In this document: positions 35,422 to 45,173 of the stretch, in pieces
Layout: every line of letters starts with the position of its first letter
Position numbering within the stretch: the first letter of the stretch is position 1
Assembly: GCA_000980375.1 (NCBI GenBank)
Contig: LARD01000003.1
Coordinates: 1-64,000 of the forward strand
Direction of reading: 5' to 3'
Length of the DNA stretch: 64,000 nucleotides
From: Clostridium sp. K4410.MGS-306
Lineage (GTDB): Bacteria; Cyanobacteriota; Vampirovibrionia; Gastranaerophilales; Gastranaerophilaceae
Program-made: the position numbers and the translations under genes
Notes under the pieces: model-generated
The model's database searches: none
Told to the model about the DNA's origin: nothing
What the model saw: the letters and a program-made list of their open reading frames with translations, nothing else

Positions 35422-38220
35422 ATGATTGATTTATTACTAAAACTGCTGGGTGATCCAAATGCTAATAAAGTAAAAAAAATGATGCCGATTGTCGAGCACA
35501 TAAACAAACTTGAACCGGAAATGGAAAAGCTTACAGACGACGAGCTTAGGGCTAAAACACAGGAGTTTAAAGAACATTTAAAAAACAGAGAGTATTCGTC
35601 TGATTTTAAAAAAGACAGAGCACTGGAGAAAAAAGCTCTTGATGAAATCTTGCCAGAAGCTTTTGCAGTTGTAAGAGAAGCCGGCAAACGTGTTTTGAAT
35701 ATGCGTCACTTTGATGTCCAGCTGATTGGCGGTATTTTTCTTCATAACGGCCATATTGCAGAGATGAGAACAGGCGAAGGTAAAACCCTTGTTGCCACTT
35801 TGCCCGCATACCTCAATGCCCTGACAGGAAAAGGCGTCCACGTTATCACGGTAAACGACTACCTTGCAAAACGCGACAGCGAGTGGATGGGTAAAATCTA
35901 CAAATTCCTCGGCCTGTCTGTTGGCGTTATTCTTGCAAATCAGGAACGCGGTCTTGATGATTTTGAACGCAAAAAAGCTGCTTATGAATGTGATATTACC
36001 TACGGAACGAACAATGAATTCGGTTTTGACTATCTTAGAGACAACATGGCCGGCAGCATGGAAATGCTTGTGCAGCGCCCGTATAACTATGCCATTATCG
36101 ACGAAGTTGACTCTATCTTAATTGACGAAGCAAGAACTCCTTTGATCATCTCCGGCCGTCTGGAACAATCAGCCCAGCTTTATCAAACAATGTCAAAAAT
36201 TGCACCGCAGCTCAAAAAAGATGTGGACTACGAAGTGGATGAAAAAAATAAAAACGTAATCCTTTCAGAAGAAGGTATAGACAGAGCTGAACAGCTTCTC
36301 GGTATTGAAGACCTTTTTGATGTATCAAATCAATACGCACACCATCTTTTGCAGGCATTAAAAGCAAAAGAACTCTATCAAAAAGATACTGATTACGTTA
36401 TCAAAAACGGCGAAGTTGTTATTGTTGACGAATTTACAGGCCGCTTGATGGACGGAAGACGCTGGTCTGACGGTTTGCATCAGGCTGTTGAAGCAAAAGA
36501 GGGCGTAAAAATTCAAGACGAAACCCAGACTCTTGCGAGCATAACTTTCCAGAACCTGTTTAGGCTATACCCAAAACTATCCGGCATGACAGGTACTGCA
36601 ATGACAGAAGAAGCAGAATTCGGCAAGATTTATAACCTTGAAGTTACAACTATTCCGACTAACAAACCGGATATCAGAATTAACCTTCCTGATGTTGTGT
36701 ATAAATCACAAAAACAAAAATATCTCGCTGTTGTTGATGAAATTGCACAAATGCATGAACAAGGCAGACCTGTACTTGTCGGTACAATCAGTATCGACAA
36801 ATCAGAGTATATCTCTGAACTTCTTAAAAAGCGCGGAATCAAACACAATGTACTAAACGCAAAACACCACGAAAAAGAAGCTTATATCATTGCACAGGCA
36901 GGCCGTTTTGGAGCAGTTACGATTGCAACCAACATGGCCGGCCGTGGTACAGATATTCTTTTAGGCGGTAACGCAGAGTATCTTGCAAAAGATATGCTCG
37001 ACAGCAAAGGTATTACACCTGAAAGCCCCAATTATGAAACAGAAAGAGATGCTGCTTTAAAAGAAGCAAAAACAATTACTGAAGCAGAACACGAAAAAGT
37101 TGTTCAAGCAGGCGGTCTTCACGTTATTGGTACAGAAAGACATGAATCCCGCCGTATTGATAACCAGTTAAGAGGCCGTGCCGCAAGACAGGGTGACCCT
37201 GGTTCAACAAGATTTTTCTTATCTTTAGAAGACGACCTGATGAGAATCTTTGGCGGACAGCACATTATTAATCTTATGAACACTCTTAATGTAGAAGAAG
37301 ATATGGCTATTGAATCAAAACTGATTACAAGGCAAATACAGGCTTCTCAAAGAAAAGTGGAAACCTATCACTTTGATATAAGAAAAAGCGTGCTTGAATA
37401 CGATGACGTTATGAACGTTCAAAGAGAAAAATTCTACCAGCAAAGACGAAGAGTGCTAAAAGGCGAAGACCTCACACCGGATATCTACTATATGATAGAA
37501 AAAGAGATGGACAGAATCATAAAAAGCTACATCTCACCCGGCCAGAATCCGCAGGAATATATCTATGAAGATATGCTCGGAATGGTAAAAGAAGTCCACT
37601 CCCTCATTCCTCAGCTTTCTTATCTTGAAGTAAACGATATTCAAGGTTTGAGCTACGAATCCATCTTTGAAAAATTCAAAAAACTTGCAATAGATGCATA
37701 CAGAGAACACGAAGAAAATACAATAAGATTCTATAACGATATACAACAGCAGTACGAAGAAGTCTTTGTACCTGAAGAACCTTTCTCACATAAAAATGTA
37801 ATGAGAAATATCGAAAAAGATATACTTTTGCGCGTTGTCGACAATAAATGGATTGACCACCTGCATAATATCGATATGCTCCGTGACGGCATCGGTCTTC
37901 GTGCATACGGTCAAAAAGACCCTCTTATAGAATATAAAAGAGAGGCCTATGACTTGTTTAACAACATGATGTACGAAATCCAGTCAGAAACAGTTAAGTA
38001 CCTGTTTCGAACACGTTTTGGCGTACAGATTGTTAACAGAAAAGACGACGAAGTTATTCAGACCCAGCTCTCTCAAGCAGCACAGGAATTTAAAGCTCCA
38101 TCTGAAGACGAAGAACCCTCTCACGCACCGGTGCAAAAAGGTGATAAAATCGGCAGAAATGACCCTTGCCCATGCGGAAGCGGCAAAAAATACAAAAACT
38201 GCTGCGGCAAAGATTTGTAA
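35422..38220 (+). CDS. secA: Preprotein translocase ATPase SecA
   Basis: 932 residues from ATG 35422 ([19 protein letters not shown]), which has GGGGA at suitable distance; the in-frame ATG at 35404 would add six residues. SecA drives secretory proteins through SecYEG. Walker A is [18 protein letters not shown], and [17 protein letters not shown] [52 protein letters not shown] and [32 protein letters not shown] match the family. The C-terminal [14 protein letters not shown] is the zinc-binding, SecB/ribosome-contacting tail. Its terminator lies inside the convergent maf gene. Confidence 0.98.
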   Translation: MIDLLLKLLGDPNANKVKKMMPIVEHINKLEPEMEKLTDDELRAKTQEFKEHLKNREYSSDFKKDRALEKKALDEILPEAFAVVREAGKRVLNMRHFDVQLIGGIFLHNGHIAEMRTGEGKTLVATLPAYLNALTGKGVHVITVNDYLAKRDSEWMGKIYKFLGLSVGVILANQERGLDDFERKKAAYECDITYGTNNEFGFDYLRDNMAGSMEMLVQRPYNYAIIDEVDSILIDEARTPLIISGRLEQSAQLYQTMSKIAPQLKKDVDYEVDEKNKNVILSEEGIDRAEQLLGIEDLFDVSNQYAHHLLQALKAKELYQKDTDYVIKNGEVVIVDEFTGRLMDGRRWSDGLHQAVEAKEGVKIQDETQTLASITFQNLFRLYPKLSGMTGTAMTEEAEFGKIYNLEVTTIPTNKPDIRINLPDVVYKSQKQKYLAVVDEIAQMHEQGRPVLVGTISIDKSEYISELLKKRGIKHNVLNAKHHEKEAYIIAQAGRFGAVTIATNMAGRGTDILLGGNAEYLAKDMLDSKGITPESPNYETERDAALKEAKTITEAEHEKVVQAGGLHVIGTERHESRRIDNQLRGRAARQGDPGSTRFFLSLEDDLMRIFGGQHIINLMNTLNVEEDMAIESKLITRQIQASQRKVETYHFDIRKSVLEYDDVMNVQREKFYQQRRRVLKGEDLTPDIYYMIEKEMDRIIKSYISPGQNPQEYIYEDMLGMVKEVHSLIPQLSYLEVNDIQGLSYESIFEKFKKLAIDAYREHEENTIRFYNDIQQQYEEVFVPEEPFSHKNVMRNIEKDILLRVVDNKWIDHLHNIDMLRDGIGLRAYGQKDPLIEYKREAYDLFNNMMYEIQSETVKYLFRTRFGVQIVNRKDDEVIQTQLSQAAQEFKAPSEDEEPSHAPVQKGDKIGRNDPCPCGSGKKYKNCCGKDL

Positions 38221-38242
38221 TTTGTAAAAACATTAAAAAAAC

Positions 38243-38854
38243 TTACGAAAACTCTTCCAATATTTTGCGAAGAGTTTTTGTTGGCAAGCCTATTACGTTT
38301 TCCAAATCACCGTCAACTTCTTTTATAAAATCAGAGCCCATCTCTTGTATTCCGTAGGCACCTGCTTTATCCAGCGGTTTGTTGGTTGTTACATAAGAGT
38401 CTATAAGCTCCTGTGATAAATCCTGAAAAGTCACATATGTTTTTACAACTTCTGTTATGGACTGTTTTGTGTCAGCGTCCAATACTGTCACAGCTGTAAC
38501 AACAAAATGTTTTTGGCCGCTTAATTCTGTTAGCATTTGCTTTGCTCGTTGTTCGCTTTTTGGCTTGCCGTAGATTTTGTTGTTTAAAACAACCATTGTG
38601 TCAGCACTTATTATCAAACAATCTTTGTATTTATTACACGCGCAAATGTCCGTATCTTGACTATTTTCAAGTACGGACAAAGCTTTTTTTAGAGAGAGGG
38701 ATTTTATAGCGTCGTCAGTGTAATTGTCCGAGTCCAGCTTTTCATCAAAAGAAGGAGAGACAACATCAAAGTCGACATCGAGCTTTTTTATAAGAGAGTG
38801 ACGCCTCGGAGATTGCGAGGCAAGAACAATTTTTTTGTTTAATAAATCTTTCAT
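38243..38854 (-). CDS. maf: Maf-like nucleotide pyrophosphatase
   Basis: 203 residues. Maf family house-cleaning enzymes hydrolyse modified or canonical nucleoside triphosphates. Signatures are KIVLASQSPRRHSLIKKL at the N-terminus, CLIISADTMVVLNNKIYGKP (catalytic aspartate and E/D loop), VTAVTVLDADTKQ and the C-terminal DKAGAYGIQEMG...VDGDLENVIGLP. A short insertion (NSQDTDICACNKYKDC, about 63-78) before the active-site loop is longer than usual and contains three cysteines. Confidence 0.93.
   Translation of the reverse strand: MKDLLNKKIVLASQSPRRHSLIKKLDVDFDVVSPSFDEKLDSDNYTDDAIKSLSLKKALSVLENSQDTDICACNKYKDCLIISADTMVVLNNKIYGKPKSEQRAKQMLTELSGQKHFVVTAVTVLDADTKQSITEVVKTYVTFQDLSQELIDSYVTTNKPLDKAGAYGIQEMGSDFIKEVDGDLENVIGLPTKTLRKILEEFS
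38248..38279 (+). terminator. secA terminator embedded in the maf coding end
   Basis: AAAACTCTTC, an 11-base loop, GAAGAGTTTTTG. It begins 28 bases after the secA stop and lies within the last codons of maf on the other strand. Confidence 0.7.
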
Positions 38855-38891
38855 AGTGCTATTCTAGCACGAAATCTGTACAGGCATTAAA

Positions 38892-39131
38892 CTATGCTGT
38901 TGCAAACCTTGAACATCTGTATTGTGCTGCTTTTGCATTTAACGCTGCACAAACGCTGTTTAATTTGTTATTTAAAAGCATCATATTTTTTCTCATATCA
39001 GAAAAATCACCCATTGCATTCATCATTTTTTCCGGTTCAACCATTTTTGCAATCTGCGGGTTATCAACTTTTTCGTCTGCATATTTTTTAACTAACAACT
39101 GATCAATGTAATCTCTTGGTCCAACTGCCAT
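38892..39131 (-). CDS. Small unknown protein, 79 residues
   Basis: I recognise no family. It is probably helical and soluble: MAVGPRDYIDQLLVKKYADEK, a methionine-rich middle (EPEKMMNAMGDFSDMRKNMMLL) and a C-terminal KLNSVCAALNAKAAQYRC. GGGAGAAAATATC precedes the ATG, a convincing ribosome site. It sits just upstream of maf on the same strand with a 37-base gap, so it may be cotranscribed with maf. Confidence 0.6.
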   Translation of the reverse strand: MAVGPRDYIDQLLVKKYADEKVDNPQIAKMVEPEKMMNAMGDFSDMRKNMMLLNNKLNSVCAALNAKAAQYRCSRFATA

Positions 39132-39240
39132 GATATTTTCTCCCTATAAAATGTAATCCCTTTAATTCCCTTACATATATAAACAATTTCTCTGTTAAAA
39201 AATTGCCTTTTTGAACATTTTATTGTTAACATTTCTTCAC

Positions 39241-39280
39241 AAAAAAGAGAACCCCTGATATTACAAGGGTTCTCTTTTTT
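39241..39280 (-). terminator. Terminator downstream of map
   Basis: A perfect 14-bp inverted repeat AAAAAAGAGAACCC / GGGTTCTCTTTTTT with a 12-base loop, 13 bases after the map stop. The A/T ends also allow function in the other direction. Confidence 0.88.
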
Positions 39281-39292
39281 ATACTTATAAAA

Positions 39293-40045
39293 TTATAACA
39301 GTTTTGTAAGTATTTCAGCTTCTCCGTCAGTAACGTGGATAGTGTGTTCAAAATGTGCTGACGGCTTGCCGTCATTTGTTACAACTGTCCAGTCATCTTC
39401 GAGAGTATGTACATCATCACCTCCAAGATTGAGCATTGGCTCTATTGCAATTGTCATACCGTTTTTGATGACAAATTTGTTGCCGACCCTGTAGTTAAAA
39501 ACAAAAGGCTCTTCGTGCATTTGTCTGCCAACACCGTGACCGCCGTACTGGCGCACAATTCCCAGCCCTTTTTCTTTTGCAACGTCTTCAACAGCACCGG
39601 ATACATCATCAAGGAGCGTGTTATCTTTCATAACAGAAATAGCTGCCATAAGGGCTCTTTCTGTTGTTTCAAGAAGCATTTTGCACTCATCAGAAACTTC
39701 ACCAACAGGATAAGTCCACGCACCGTCACCAACAAGGCCTCTGTATGTTGCTCCAACATCAATACTTACAATATCGCCTTCTTTTAAGATACATGATTCT
39801 CTTGGAATGCCGTGTACAACCTCTCCGTTAACAGAGGCGCAAATCGAAGCAGGAAAACCGTTGTATCCCAAAAAGGTAGGAATAGCCTTGTGTTCTTTGA
39901 TTATTCTCATAGCAGCGTCATCAAGATATTTTGTAGACACGCCTGGTTCTATGATTCTTTTCATTTCCTGATGAACCAGTGCAACAATGTTGCCGGCTTC
40001 TTTCATCAGCTTTATTTCTTCACGTGATTTTTTGTGAACTGCCAT
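39293..40045 (-). CDS. map: Methionine aminopeptidase
   Basis: 250 residues, type I MetAP, which removes initiator methionine. Metal and catalytic residues are in DVGATYRGLVGDGAWTY (two aspartates), RQYGGHGVGRQMHEEPFVFNY (histidine), IAIEPMLNLGGDD (glutamate) and HFEHTIHVTDGEAEILT (glutamate and final motif). AGAAGT lies upstream of the ATG. It follows adk after 16 bases, the order found in the spc/alpha ribosomal cluster, although secY and infA are not here. Confidence 0.96.
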   Translation of the reverse strand: MAVHKKSREEIKLMKEAGNIVALVHQEMKRIIEPGVSTKYLDDAAMRIIKEHKAIPTFLGYNGFPASICASVNGEVVHGIPRESCILKEGDIVSIDVGATYRGLVGDGAWTYPVGEVSDECKMLLETTERALMAAISVMKDNTLLDDVSGAVEDVAKEKGLGIVRQYGGHGVGRQMHEEPFVFNYRVGNKFVIKNGMTIAIEPMLNLGGDDVHTLEDDWTVVTNDGKPSAHFEHTIHVTDGEAEILTKLL

Positions 40046-40061
40046 TTATATTACTTCTTTC

Positions 40062-40715
40062 TTATATAATTTCTTTTAACTTAGCATAAATTTCGTCAAC
40101 ACTGCCTGTTGCATCAATCTTTTTGAGGATTCCTCTTTTTTCATAAAAATCGATTAACGGAGCAGTTTGTGCAAAATATGTGTCAAATCTGTTTTTAGCG
40201 ATTTCTTCTGTGTCATCTTTTCTTTGTACCAGCTCACCGCCGCAAGCATCACAAATACCTTCCTGTTTGATAGGCATTGTTTTAAGATTGTATATTGCAC
40301 CGCATTTCGGGCAAGAGCGTCTGTAAATGATTCTTTCCATAAGGTTTTCTATAGGAACGTCAAAGTAAATAACTTTTGTAGAAACTTCTTTACCTGCATC
40401 GATTTCTTTAAGCATTTCATCAAGCATATTAGCCTGTTCAATGCTTCTTGGAAATCCGTCCAGGATAAAACCTTTTTGGACATCGTCTTGAGACAATCTG
40501 TCTTTTATGATTTGAGCAACAACTTCTACGGGAACAAGCGCGCCTTTTTCAACATAGTCTTTGGCAATTTTTCCTGCTTCAGTACCTTCTGCCATTGCAG
40601 CTCTTAATAAAGAACCTGTATCTACGTGGATAAATCCTGTGTCAGCAGCCAGTTTTTTTGTTTGAGTACCTTTTCCGCTTGCGGGAGGGCCCATAAAAAT
40701 TAATTCTTTTTTCAT
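40062..40715 (-). CDS. adk: Adenylate kinase with zinc-binding lid
   Basis: 217 residues from the ATG at 40715 (MKKELIFMGPPASGKGTQ), chosen because the family begins here and AAAAAAGGTT lies upstream; the frame remains open to 40811. It interconverts AMP, ADP and ATP. The P-loop is GPPASGKGTQTKKLA. GFILDGFPRSIEQA and the lid with four cysteines (CPKCGAIYNLKT...CDACGGELVQRKDD) indicate a structural zinc. It forms a unit with map. Confidence 0.96.
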   Translation of the reverse strand: MKKELIFMGPPASGKGTQTKKLAADTGFIHVDTGSLLRAAMAEGTEAGKIAKDYVEKGALVPVEVVAQIIKDRLSQDDVQKGFILDGFPRSIEQANMLDEMLKEIDAGKEVSTKVIYFDVPIENLMERIIYRRSCPKCGAIYNLKTMPIKQEGICDACGGELVQRKDDTEEIAKNRFDTYFAQTAPLIDFYEKRGILKKIDATGSVDEIYAKLKEII

Positions 40716-40893
40716 AATGTAACCTTTTTTTAATGTAACTACCATCTGTCTCAATATTATCACGCGATATAAAGCAGTACAAGTTTTGTCTGAAACGCAG
40801 ACATACGGCATGTATTACACATGTATATAAAATTTATATTTAGTTTTGTAAAACTTCTTCAAATTAGGGTTCATATCTTACAAAAAAATATCT

Positions 40894-40911
40894 ATACTAA
40901 AGTTGTAGGGA
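40894..40911 (+). promoter_or_regulatory. Conserved flagellin upstream element, copy 1
   Basis: ATACTAAAGTTGTAGGGA, 102 bases before the ATG of the first flagellin gene. Related 18-mers precede the other two (41989, 43033). Common pattern: ATACTNNNGTTNTANNNA. The AAAGTT part resembles a FliA -35 box, but no GCCGATAA follows. Confidence 0.45.
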
Positions 40912-41013
40912 ACGTCGTTTTTTCCTGATTTATCTATTGTTTAAATAATACAACTTAAGTATCAGTATCGTTGTGGCCAGTGTATGGCTGCTTTGTAAAG
41001 GGATTTATAAATT

Positions 41014-41889
41014 ATGCCAATCGTCATTAATACGAATGTGCCTGCAATTAAGGCGCAAAATGCACTCACAAGAGCTTCTTGGGGTTTGAATCAGAGCCTT
41101 GAAAGATTAACAACAGGCAGCAAAATCAACAGTGCAAAAGATGATCCTGCCGGATTATATTATGCTACCGGTCTTAACTCTCAAATAAGCGGTGTAAATG
41201 CCGCATACAGCAATGTGCAGATGGGTATAAATATGATTACAACAGCTTCCGGAGATTTGAGCAATATTAATACTCAATTGGAAAGAATCAAAGATCTGGC
41301 AACACAGTATTCCAATTCATCCCTTACTGATGAGCAAAAAAATGCTATAAAAGCTGAAGCTAAACAGCGTGTGGAGGAAATAAACAGAATTGCCGAGGAA
41401 TCAAAACTCAACAAACTGCAGCTTTTAGACGGATCTCAAGCAGGCGGTGTAAGACTTCAAATAGGGCCAAATGCTGACCCTGCTACAAACTCTTTGACAG
41501 TGACAGGTGTTTTTGAAAAAGCAGATGTAGAGTCTTTAAATCTTGTTGGTGGTTCAAGCAAGTTTGCAGATATAGATGCTGCTTTTGCAAACGCAAGTAC
41601 TGCTGCTCAATTTATTGATATAGTTCAAGATTCTGCTGATATTGTCACAGAAAGAATATCAACAGCAGGCATCTACAATGCAAGACTTGAGTCTATTACA
41701 GACAGCCTTATCACTAAAAACGAAAACCTTCAAAGTGCTGTATCTACTGTTATGGATGCAGATGTTGCGGCAGAGACAGCCAATTATATAAAAAATCAGC
41801 TGCTGCAGCAAACGGCTTCTTCTTTGTTAACACAAGCAAATCAGGCTCAAGGCGTGCTTGCATTAAAACTTATCAACGCACTTGCATAA
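41014..41889 (+). CDS. Flagellin, first of three
   Basis: 291 residues. The N-terminal D0/D1 region (VINTNVPAIKAQNALTRASWGLNQSLERLTTGSKINSAKDDPAG) and the C-terminal D1/D0 region (STVMDADVAAETANYIKNQLLQQTASSLLTQANQAQG) are canonical. Only about 70 residues lie between them, so there are no D2/D3 outer domains. It is the most divergent of the three paralogues (for example ASWGLN in place of ASNSL, and KLINALA at the end). Ribosome site: AAAGGGATT, weaker than those of the other two, suggesting lower expression. Confidence 0.95.
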   Translation: MPIVINTNVPAIKAQNALTRASWGLNQSLERLTTGSKINSAKDDPAGLYYATGLNSQISGVNAAYSNVQMGINMITTASGDLSNINTQLERIKDLATQYSNSSLTDEQKNAIKAEAKQRVEEINRIAEESKLNKLQLLDGSQAGGVRLQIGPNADPATNSLTVTGVFEKADVESLNLVGGSSKFADIDAAFANASTAAQFIDIVQDSADIVTERISTAGIYNARLESITDSLITKNENLQSAVSTVMDADVAAETANYIKNQLLQQTASSLLTQANQAQGVLALKLINALA

Positions 41890-41988
41890 CCCTGATTCAA
41901 AAGTTGTATAAACTGCCGGCAATTGCCGTAAAAAAGTTGTGCTTTTCATACAAAAGTTTATTTTTGCATGCCAATTTTTGTATTTTTT

Positions 41989-42006
41989 ATACTTTGGTTG
42001 TAGAAA
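41989..42006 (+). promoter_or_regulatory. Conserved flagellin upstream element, copy 2
   Basis: ATACTTTGGTTGTAGAAA, 103 bases before the second flagellin ATG. This is nearly the same distance as copy 1. Confidence 0.45.
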
Positions 42007-42109
42007 TCTCAAACTTAATGTGAATTAAAATACAACCTTCCATACTTTAATATGAGAATACAAAACACAGGGATGTATTTACAAAAGGATATGCGAAAGG
42101 AGATAATTC

Positions 42110-42946
42110 ATGGCAATTATCGTTAACACGAATGTTTCTGCATTAAAAACGCAGAACAATCTTACAATGGCAACAAATAGTCTTAGTAAAGCGTTAGAGA
42201 GACTATCAACAGGTTTAAAAATCAATTCGGCAGCGGATGATGCTGCAGGATATTTTATTGCGGCAAAATTGAGCACTCAAATAAGCGGCTCTAAAGTTGC
42301 AAACTCAAACGTTGCAACAGGCCTAAACGTTTTGCAAATGGCAGAAGGAACCCTCGATGTAGTAGAAGATAATATTACCCGTATCAGAGACCTTGCTGTA
42401 CAGGCAGCCAACGGAGTTTATGATACAGATTCTTTAACTGCAATGCAAAACGAGGTAACAGCACGTATCGCAGAAATTAAAAGAGTACAAGCAGCAGCAG
42501 ATTTTAATGGTATTAAATTGTTTAATGCTACATCAGGTTTAGGTAAAGATGGCTTGACGCTGCAAGTTGGTGCTAATGCAGCTGCAGCGGAGAACCAGAT
42601 AAAAATAGAAAAAGGCTCTTTTGCAGAAGTAACTTTAACTGCAGATGTAAGCTCTAGTACCGGCGCGACTGCGGCAATTACTGCATGTGATACGGCATTA
42701 AAAACTATTGCAACAAGAAAAGCAGAAATGGGTGCTGTTCAAAACAGATTGGGCTCTGCTCAAGAAGCACTTATGACAACAATTGAAAACGCATCTGCAG
42801 CCTTGTCAACGATTATGGACGCTGATATTGCGGAAGAAACCTCAAATTATACTAAGGCACAAATATTGCAGCAAACCTCTTCAACACTGCTGATACAGGC
42901 AAACAATCTGCCTTCTATTGCTTTAACTTTAATCAGAGGTTCTTAA
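42110..42946 (+). CDS. Flagellin, second of three
   Basis: 278 residues, the shortest of the three, with D0/D1 only. N-terminus AIIVNTNVSALKTQNNLTMATNSLSKALERLSTGLKIN; C-terminus ALSTIMDADIAEETSNYTKAQILQQTSSTLLIQANNLPS. The middle is alanine-rich. AAAGGAG lies seven to eight bases before the ATG. A strong terminator follows at 42992, so it is transcribed separately from the third gene. Different filament subunits may be used at different positions or times. Confidence 0.96.
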   Translation: MAIIVNTNVSALKTQNNLTMATNSLSKALERLSTGLKINSAADDAAGYFIAAKLSTQISGSKVANSNVATGLNVLQMAEGTLDVVEDNITRIRDLAVQAANGVYDTDSLTAMQNEVTARIAEIKRVQAAADFNGIKLFNATSGLGKDGLTLQVGANAAAAENQIKIEKGSFAEVTLTADVSSSTGATAAITACDTALKTIATRKAEMGAVQNRLGSAQEALMTTIENASAALSTIMDADIAEETSNYTKAQILQQTSSTLLIQANNLPSIALTLIRGS

Positions 42947-42991
42947 TAAAATATTTTAAACAAAAACAATAGATAGTTAACGATAATTACC

Positions 42992-43016
42992 GCCGAAGGG
43001 AAACCTTCGGCTTTTT
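42992..43016 (+). terminator. Terminator after the second flagellin
   Basis: GCCGAAGG, loop GAAA, CCTTCGGC, then TTTTT. An 8-bp GC-rich stem with a stable tetraloop and a T tract. Confidence 0.93.
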
Positions 43017-43032
43017 ATTTTGCTTTAATTTC

Positions 43033-43050
43033 ATACTTTAGTTTTAAAAA
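43033..43050 (+). promoter_or_regulatory. Conserved flagellin upstream element, copy 3
   Basis: ATACTTTAGTTTTAAAAA, 187 bases before the third flagellin ATG. This leaves an extra 85 bases of leader compared with copies 1 and 2. Confidence 0.4.
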
Positions 43051-43237
43051 CTTCTAACTTTTTAAGAATTAAGTATTCAAATTCAAACCTGTATTATATG
43101 TATGTGAAGAACAGGATAGATAGAAAATTCACAGTCTAAATAGGCGATTAGCTATTAGATAGGTAGATTAGTTAAAGAGAATTACAGTCTATTAAAATTT
43201 ACAGGATGTAAATAGGGTATGCCGAAAGGAGAATCGT

Positions 43238-44149
43238 ATGGCAATTATCGTTAACACAAACATGTCTGCGTTGAAAACGCAAAAAAACTTGAACAATGCT
43301 TCAAACTCTTTGCAAACAGCATTGGAAAGAATGTCAACAGGTTTGAAAATTAACAAAGCAGCAGACGACGCAGCAGGTCTTTATGTTGCAACAAACCTGA
43401 ACACTCAAATCAGTGGTTCAAAAGTAGCCAAAAACAACATTTCAACAGGTAACAACGTACTTTCTACATTAGAAGGTGACTTAGACGTTATCCTGGACAA
43501 CCTCAACCGTATCAGAGACTTGTCAGTACAAGCCGCAAACAGTATCTATGACGAAAGCGCTATGGGTGCGATGAAAGACGAAATCGATCAACGTTTACAA
43601 GAAATTGACAGAATTTCTTTAGCATCTAACTTTAACGGCTTGCAGCTGTTAGCCGGTAAAGGTCAACTTGCTGACAACGGTTTGAGACTTCAAGTAGGAG
43701 CAAATGCTGATTCTGCAGCAAACGCAATTTCTTTGGAAAAAGCTTTCTTTGCAAAAACTGACTCAAGTACATTAGGTTCATCTTACAAAGGTCAACTTCC
43801 AAATGGTTCAAAATTGACAGCAAACAAAGGCCTTTCTGGAAACCTTGATGCAGCATTTGCAAATGCAAGTAGTGCAGCTCAGTACATTGATATTATTGAC
43901 GCAGCAATCGATGACATTTCTTCTAAAAAGTCTACAATCGGTGCGACAATGAACAGACTTGACGCAGCTTTGACTTCTTTAACAACAGTTATTGAAAACA
44001 ACACAGCTGCAAAATCAACAATTATGGATGCTGACATTGCGGAAGAATCAGCTGAATATACAAAACAGCAAATTCTTCAACAAACATCATCAGCTTTGTT
44101 GGTTCAAGCAAACCAATTACCTTCATTAGCTTTGAACTTGATTCAATAG
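43238..44149 (+). CDS. Flagellin, third of three
   Basis: 303 residues. D0/D1 ends are canonical (AIIVNTNMSALKTQKNLNNASNSLQTALERMSTGLKIN; TIMDADIAEESAEYTKQQILQQTSSALLVQANQLPSLALN). The middle (about 170-215) adds a short glycine/serine/asparagine-rich insert. Codon choice looks more biased than in neighbouring genes (frequent GCA, GTA, AAC, CAA, TTC), which suggests high expression, so this may be the major filament protein. Ribosome site GAAAGGAG is excellent and the leader is long. A terminator follows at 44205. Confidence 0.96.
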   Translation: MAIIVNTNMSALKTQKNLNNASNSLQTALERMSTGLKINKAADDAAGLYVATNLNTQISGSKVAKNNISTGNNVLSTLEGDLDVILDNLNRIRDLSVQAANSIYDESAMGAMKDEIDQRLQEIDRISLASNFNGLQLLAGKGQLADNGLRLQVGANADSAANAISLEKAFFAKTDSSTLGSSYKGQLPNGSKLTANKGLSGNLDAAFANASSAAQYIDIIDAAIDDISSKKSTIGATMNRLDAALTSLTTVIENNTAAKSTIMDADIAEESAEYTKQQILQQTSSALLVQANQLPSLALNLIQ

Positions 44150-44204
44150 TTAATTTAACATTACAAACAATAGATAAATTTACAATAATAGGTGATGGCA
44201 ACTT

Positions 44205-44233
44205 GCCCGGGACAATTAGCTCCGGGCTTTTTC
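44205..44233 (+). terminator. Terminator after the third flagellin
   Basis: GCCCGG, 11-base loop, CCGGGC, then TTTTTCTTTTTT. The convergent ROK gene ends 17 bases further on. Confidence 0.9.
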
Positions 44234-44249
44234 TTTTTTACTACCGTTT

Positions 44250-45170
44250 TTATTGAAGGGCAAGTACTCCCGCGCCTATCATTCCGGCATTATTTTCGGT
44301 CATAGCCACTTTAACTTTCACATCTGTTACAACAGATTCTTTATTGATATTTTCTTCAAGTTTTTTTATATCAATAAAATTGCACATACCGCCAGATATT
44401 ACTATACAATCGGGGTTGAAAACATTTGTCAATGAAACAAGACCTACAAAAAGGTAGCATTGCCACTGTTCAAAAACCCTTTTGCAAAAAGCATCATCGT
44501 TTTTAACACCGTCTGTAATATCATATGTTGTGATATCGTCGGGATTTTTATCTTTTAAAATGCTTGTTGAAAACTCATTGTATGTTTTGGCACCTTCTTT
44601 TGCACAATTTTTCAGTCCTGTACCGGACGCATAAGATTCCCAGCAGTCGAATCTGCCACAGGTGCATTTTTGTCTGTTATCTGCAAAAATACGCATATGG
44701 CCTATTTCCAGAGCATTACCGGTTGAACCTCTAAAAAGCTTTCCTTCAGACACAACTCCGCCGCCAATGCCTGTTCCGATTGTGGCCATAAGCACTGTAT
44801 TGTAACCTTGAGCTGCTCCTATTTTGTATTCTGCCACCACTGCACAGTTTGCATCATTTTCGACAAAAACTTTTTTATCTGAAAGTGAAGAAAAATCAAT
44901 GTCCTTGTAGCCTGAAGGCAAATTGGGCGTTGAGCTTAACACGCGTGTGTTTTCAATATTTACTGCTCCTGCGGAAGACAAACCAACTGCGTCAATTTTG
45001 TCATAATTTAGGGCAATAATATTCTTTAAAGTTTCGTAGATTTCACCCGCTGTTTTGGGCGTTGGTTTTTTTTGTATATCAGAGACTATATTGCCGTTTT
45101 GGTCAACAATACCGTACAGAATTTTAGTCCCGCCTATATCAATGCCGAGTGCTTTTTGTTCTTTTTTCAT
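44250..45170 (-). CDS. ROK-family sugar kinase
   Basis: 306 residues. The ATP site DIGGTKILYGIVD, the ROK signature region and the zinc motif CTCGRFDCWESYASGTGL are present. EIGHMRIF holds the sugar-contacting E-x-G-H. MATIGTGIGGGVV is the phosphate loop. The gene lies 3 bases downstream of the nanE-like gene, so the likely substrate is N-acetylmannosamine (NanK role); glucokinase is the alternative. Together they would feed ManNAc to GlcNAc-6-phosphate. Confidence 0.9.
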   Translation of the reverse strand: MKKEQKALGIDIGGTKILYGIVDQNGNIVSDIQKKPTPKTAGEIYETLKNIIALNYDKIDAVGLSSAGAVNIENTRVLSSTPNLPSGYKDIDFSSLSDKKVFVENDANCAVVAEYKIGAAQGYNTVLMATIGTGIGGGVVSEGKLFRGSTGNALEIGHMRIFADNRQKCTCGRFDCWESYASGTGLKNCAKEGAKTYNEFSTSILKDKNPDDITTYDITDGVKNDDAFCKRVFEQWQCYLFVGLVSLTNVFNPDCIVISGGMCNFIDIKKLEENINKESVVTDVKVKVAMTENNAGMIGAGVLALQ

Positions 45171-45173
45171 ATA

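Noticed and set aside
40975..40988. GG-N10-GC sequence (sigma-54-like) upstream of the first flagellin
   Set aside because: The wider TGGCAC/TTGC context is missing, it occurs at only one of three flagellins, and short GG/GC pairs are common by chance.
41917..41928. Palindrome CGGCAATTGCCG after the first flagellin
   Set aside because: No T tract follows on the plus strand, so it is not convincing as a terminator, and it is short enough to be incidental.
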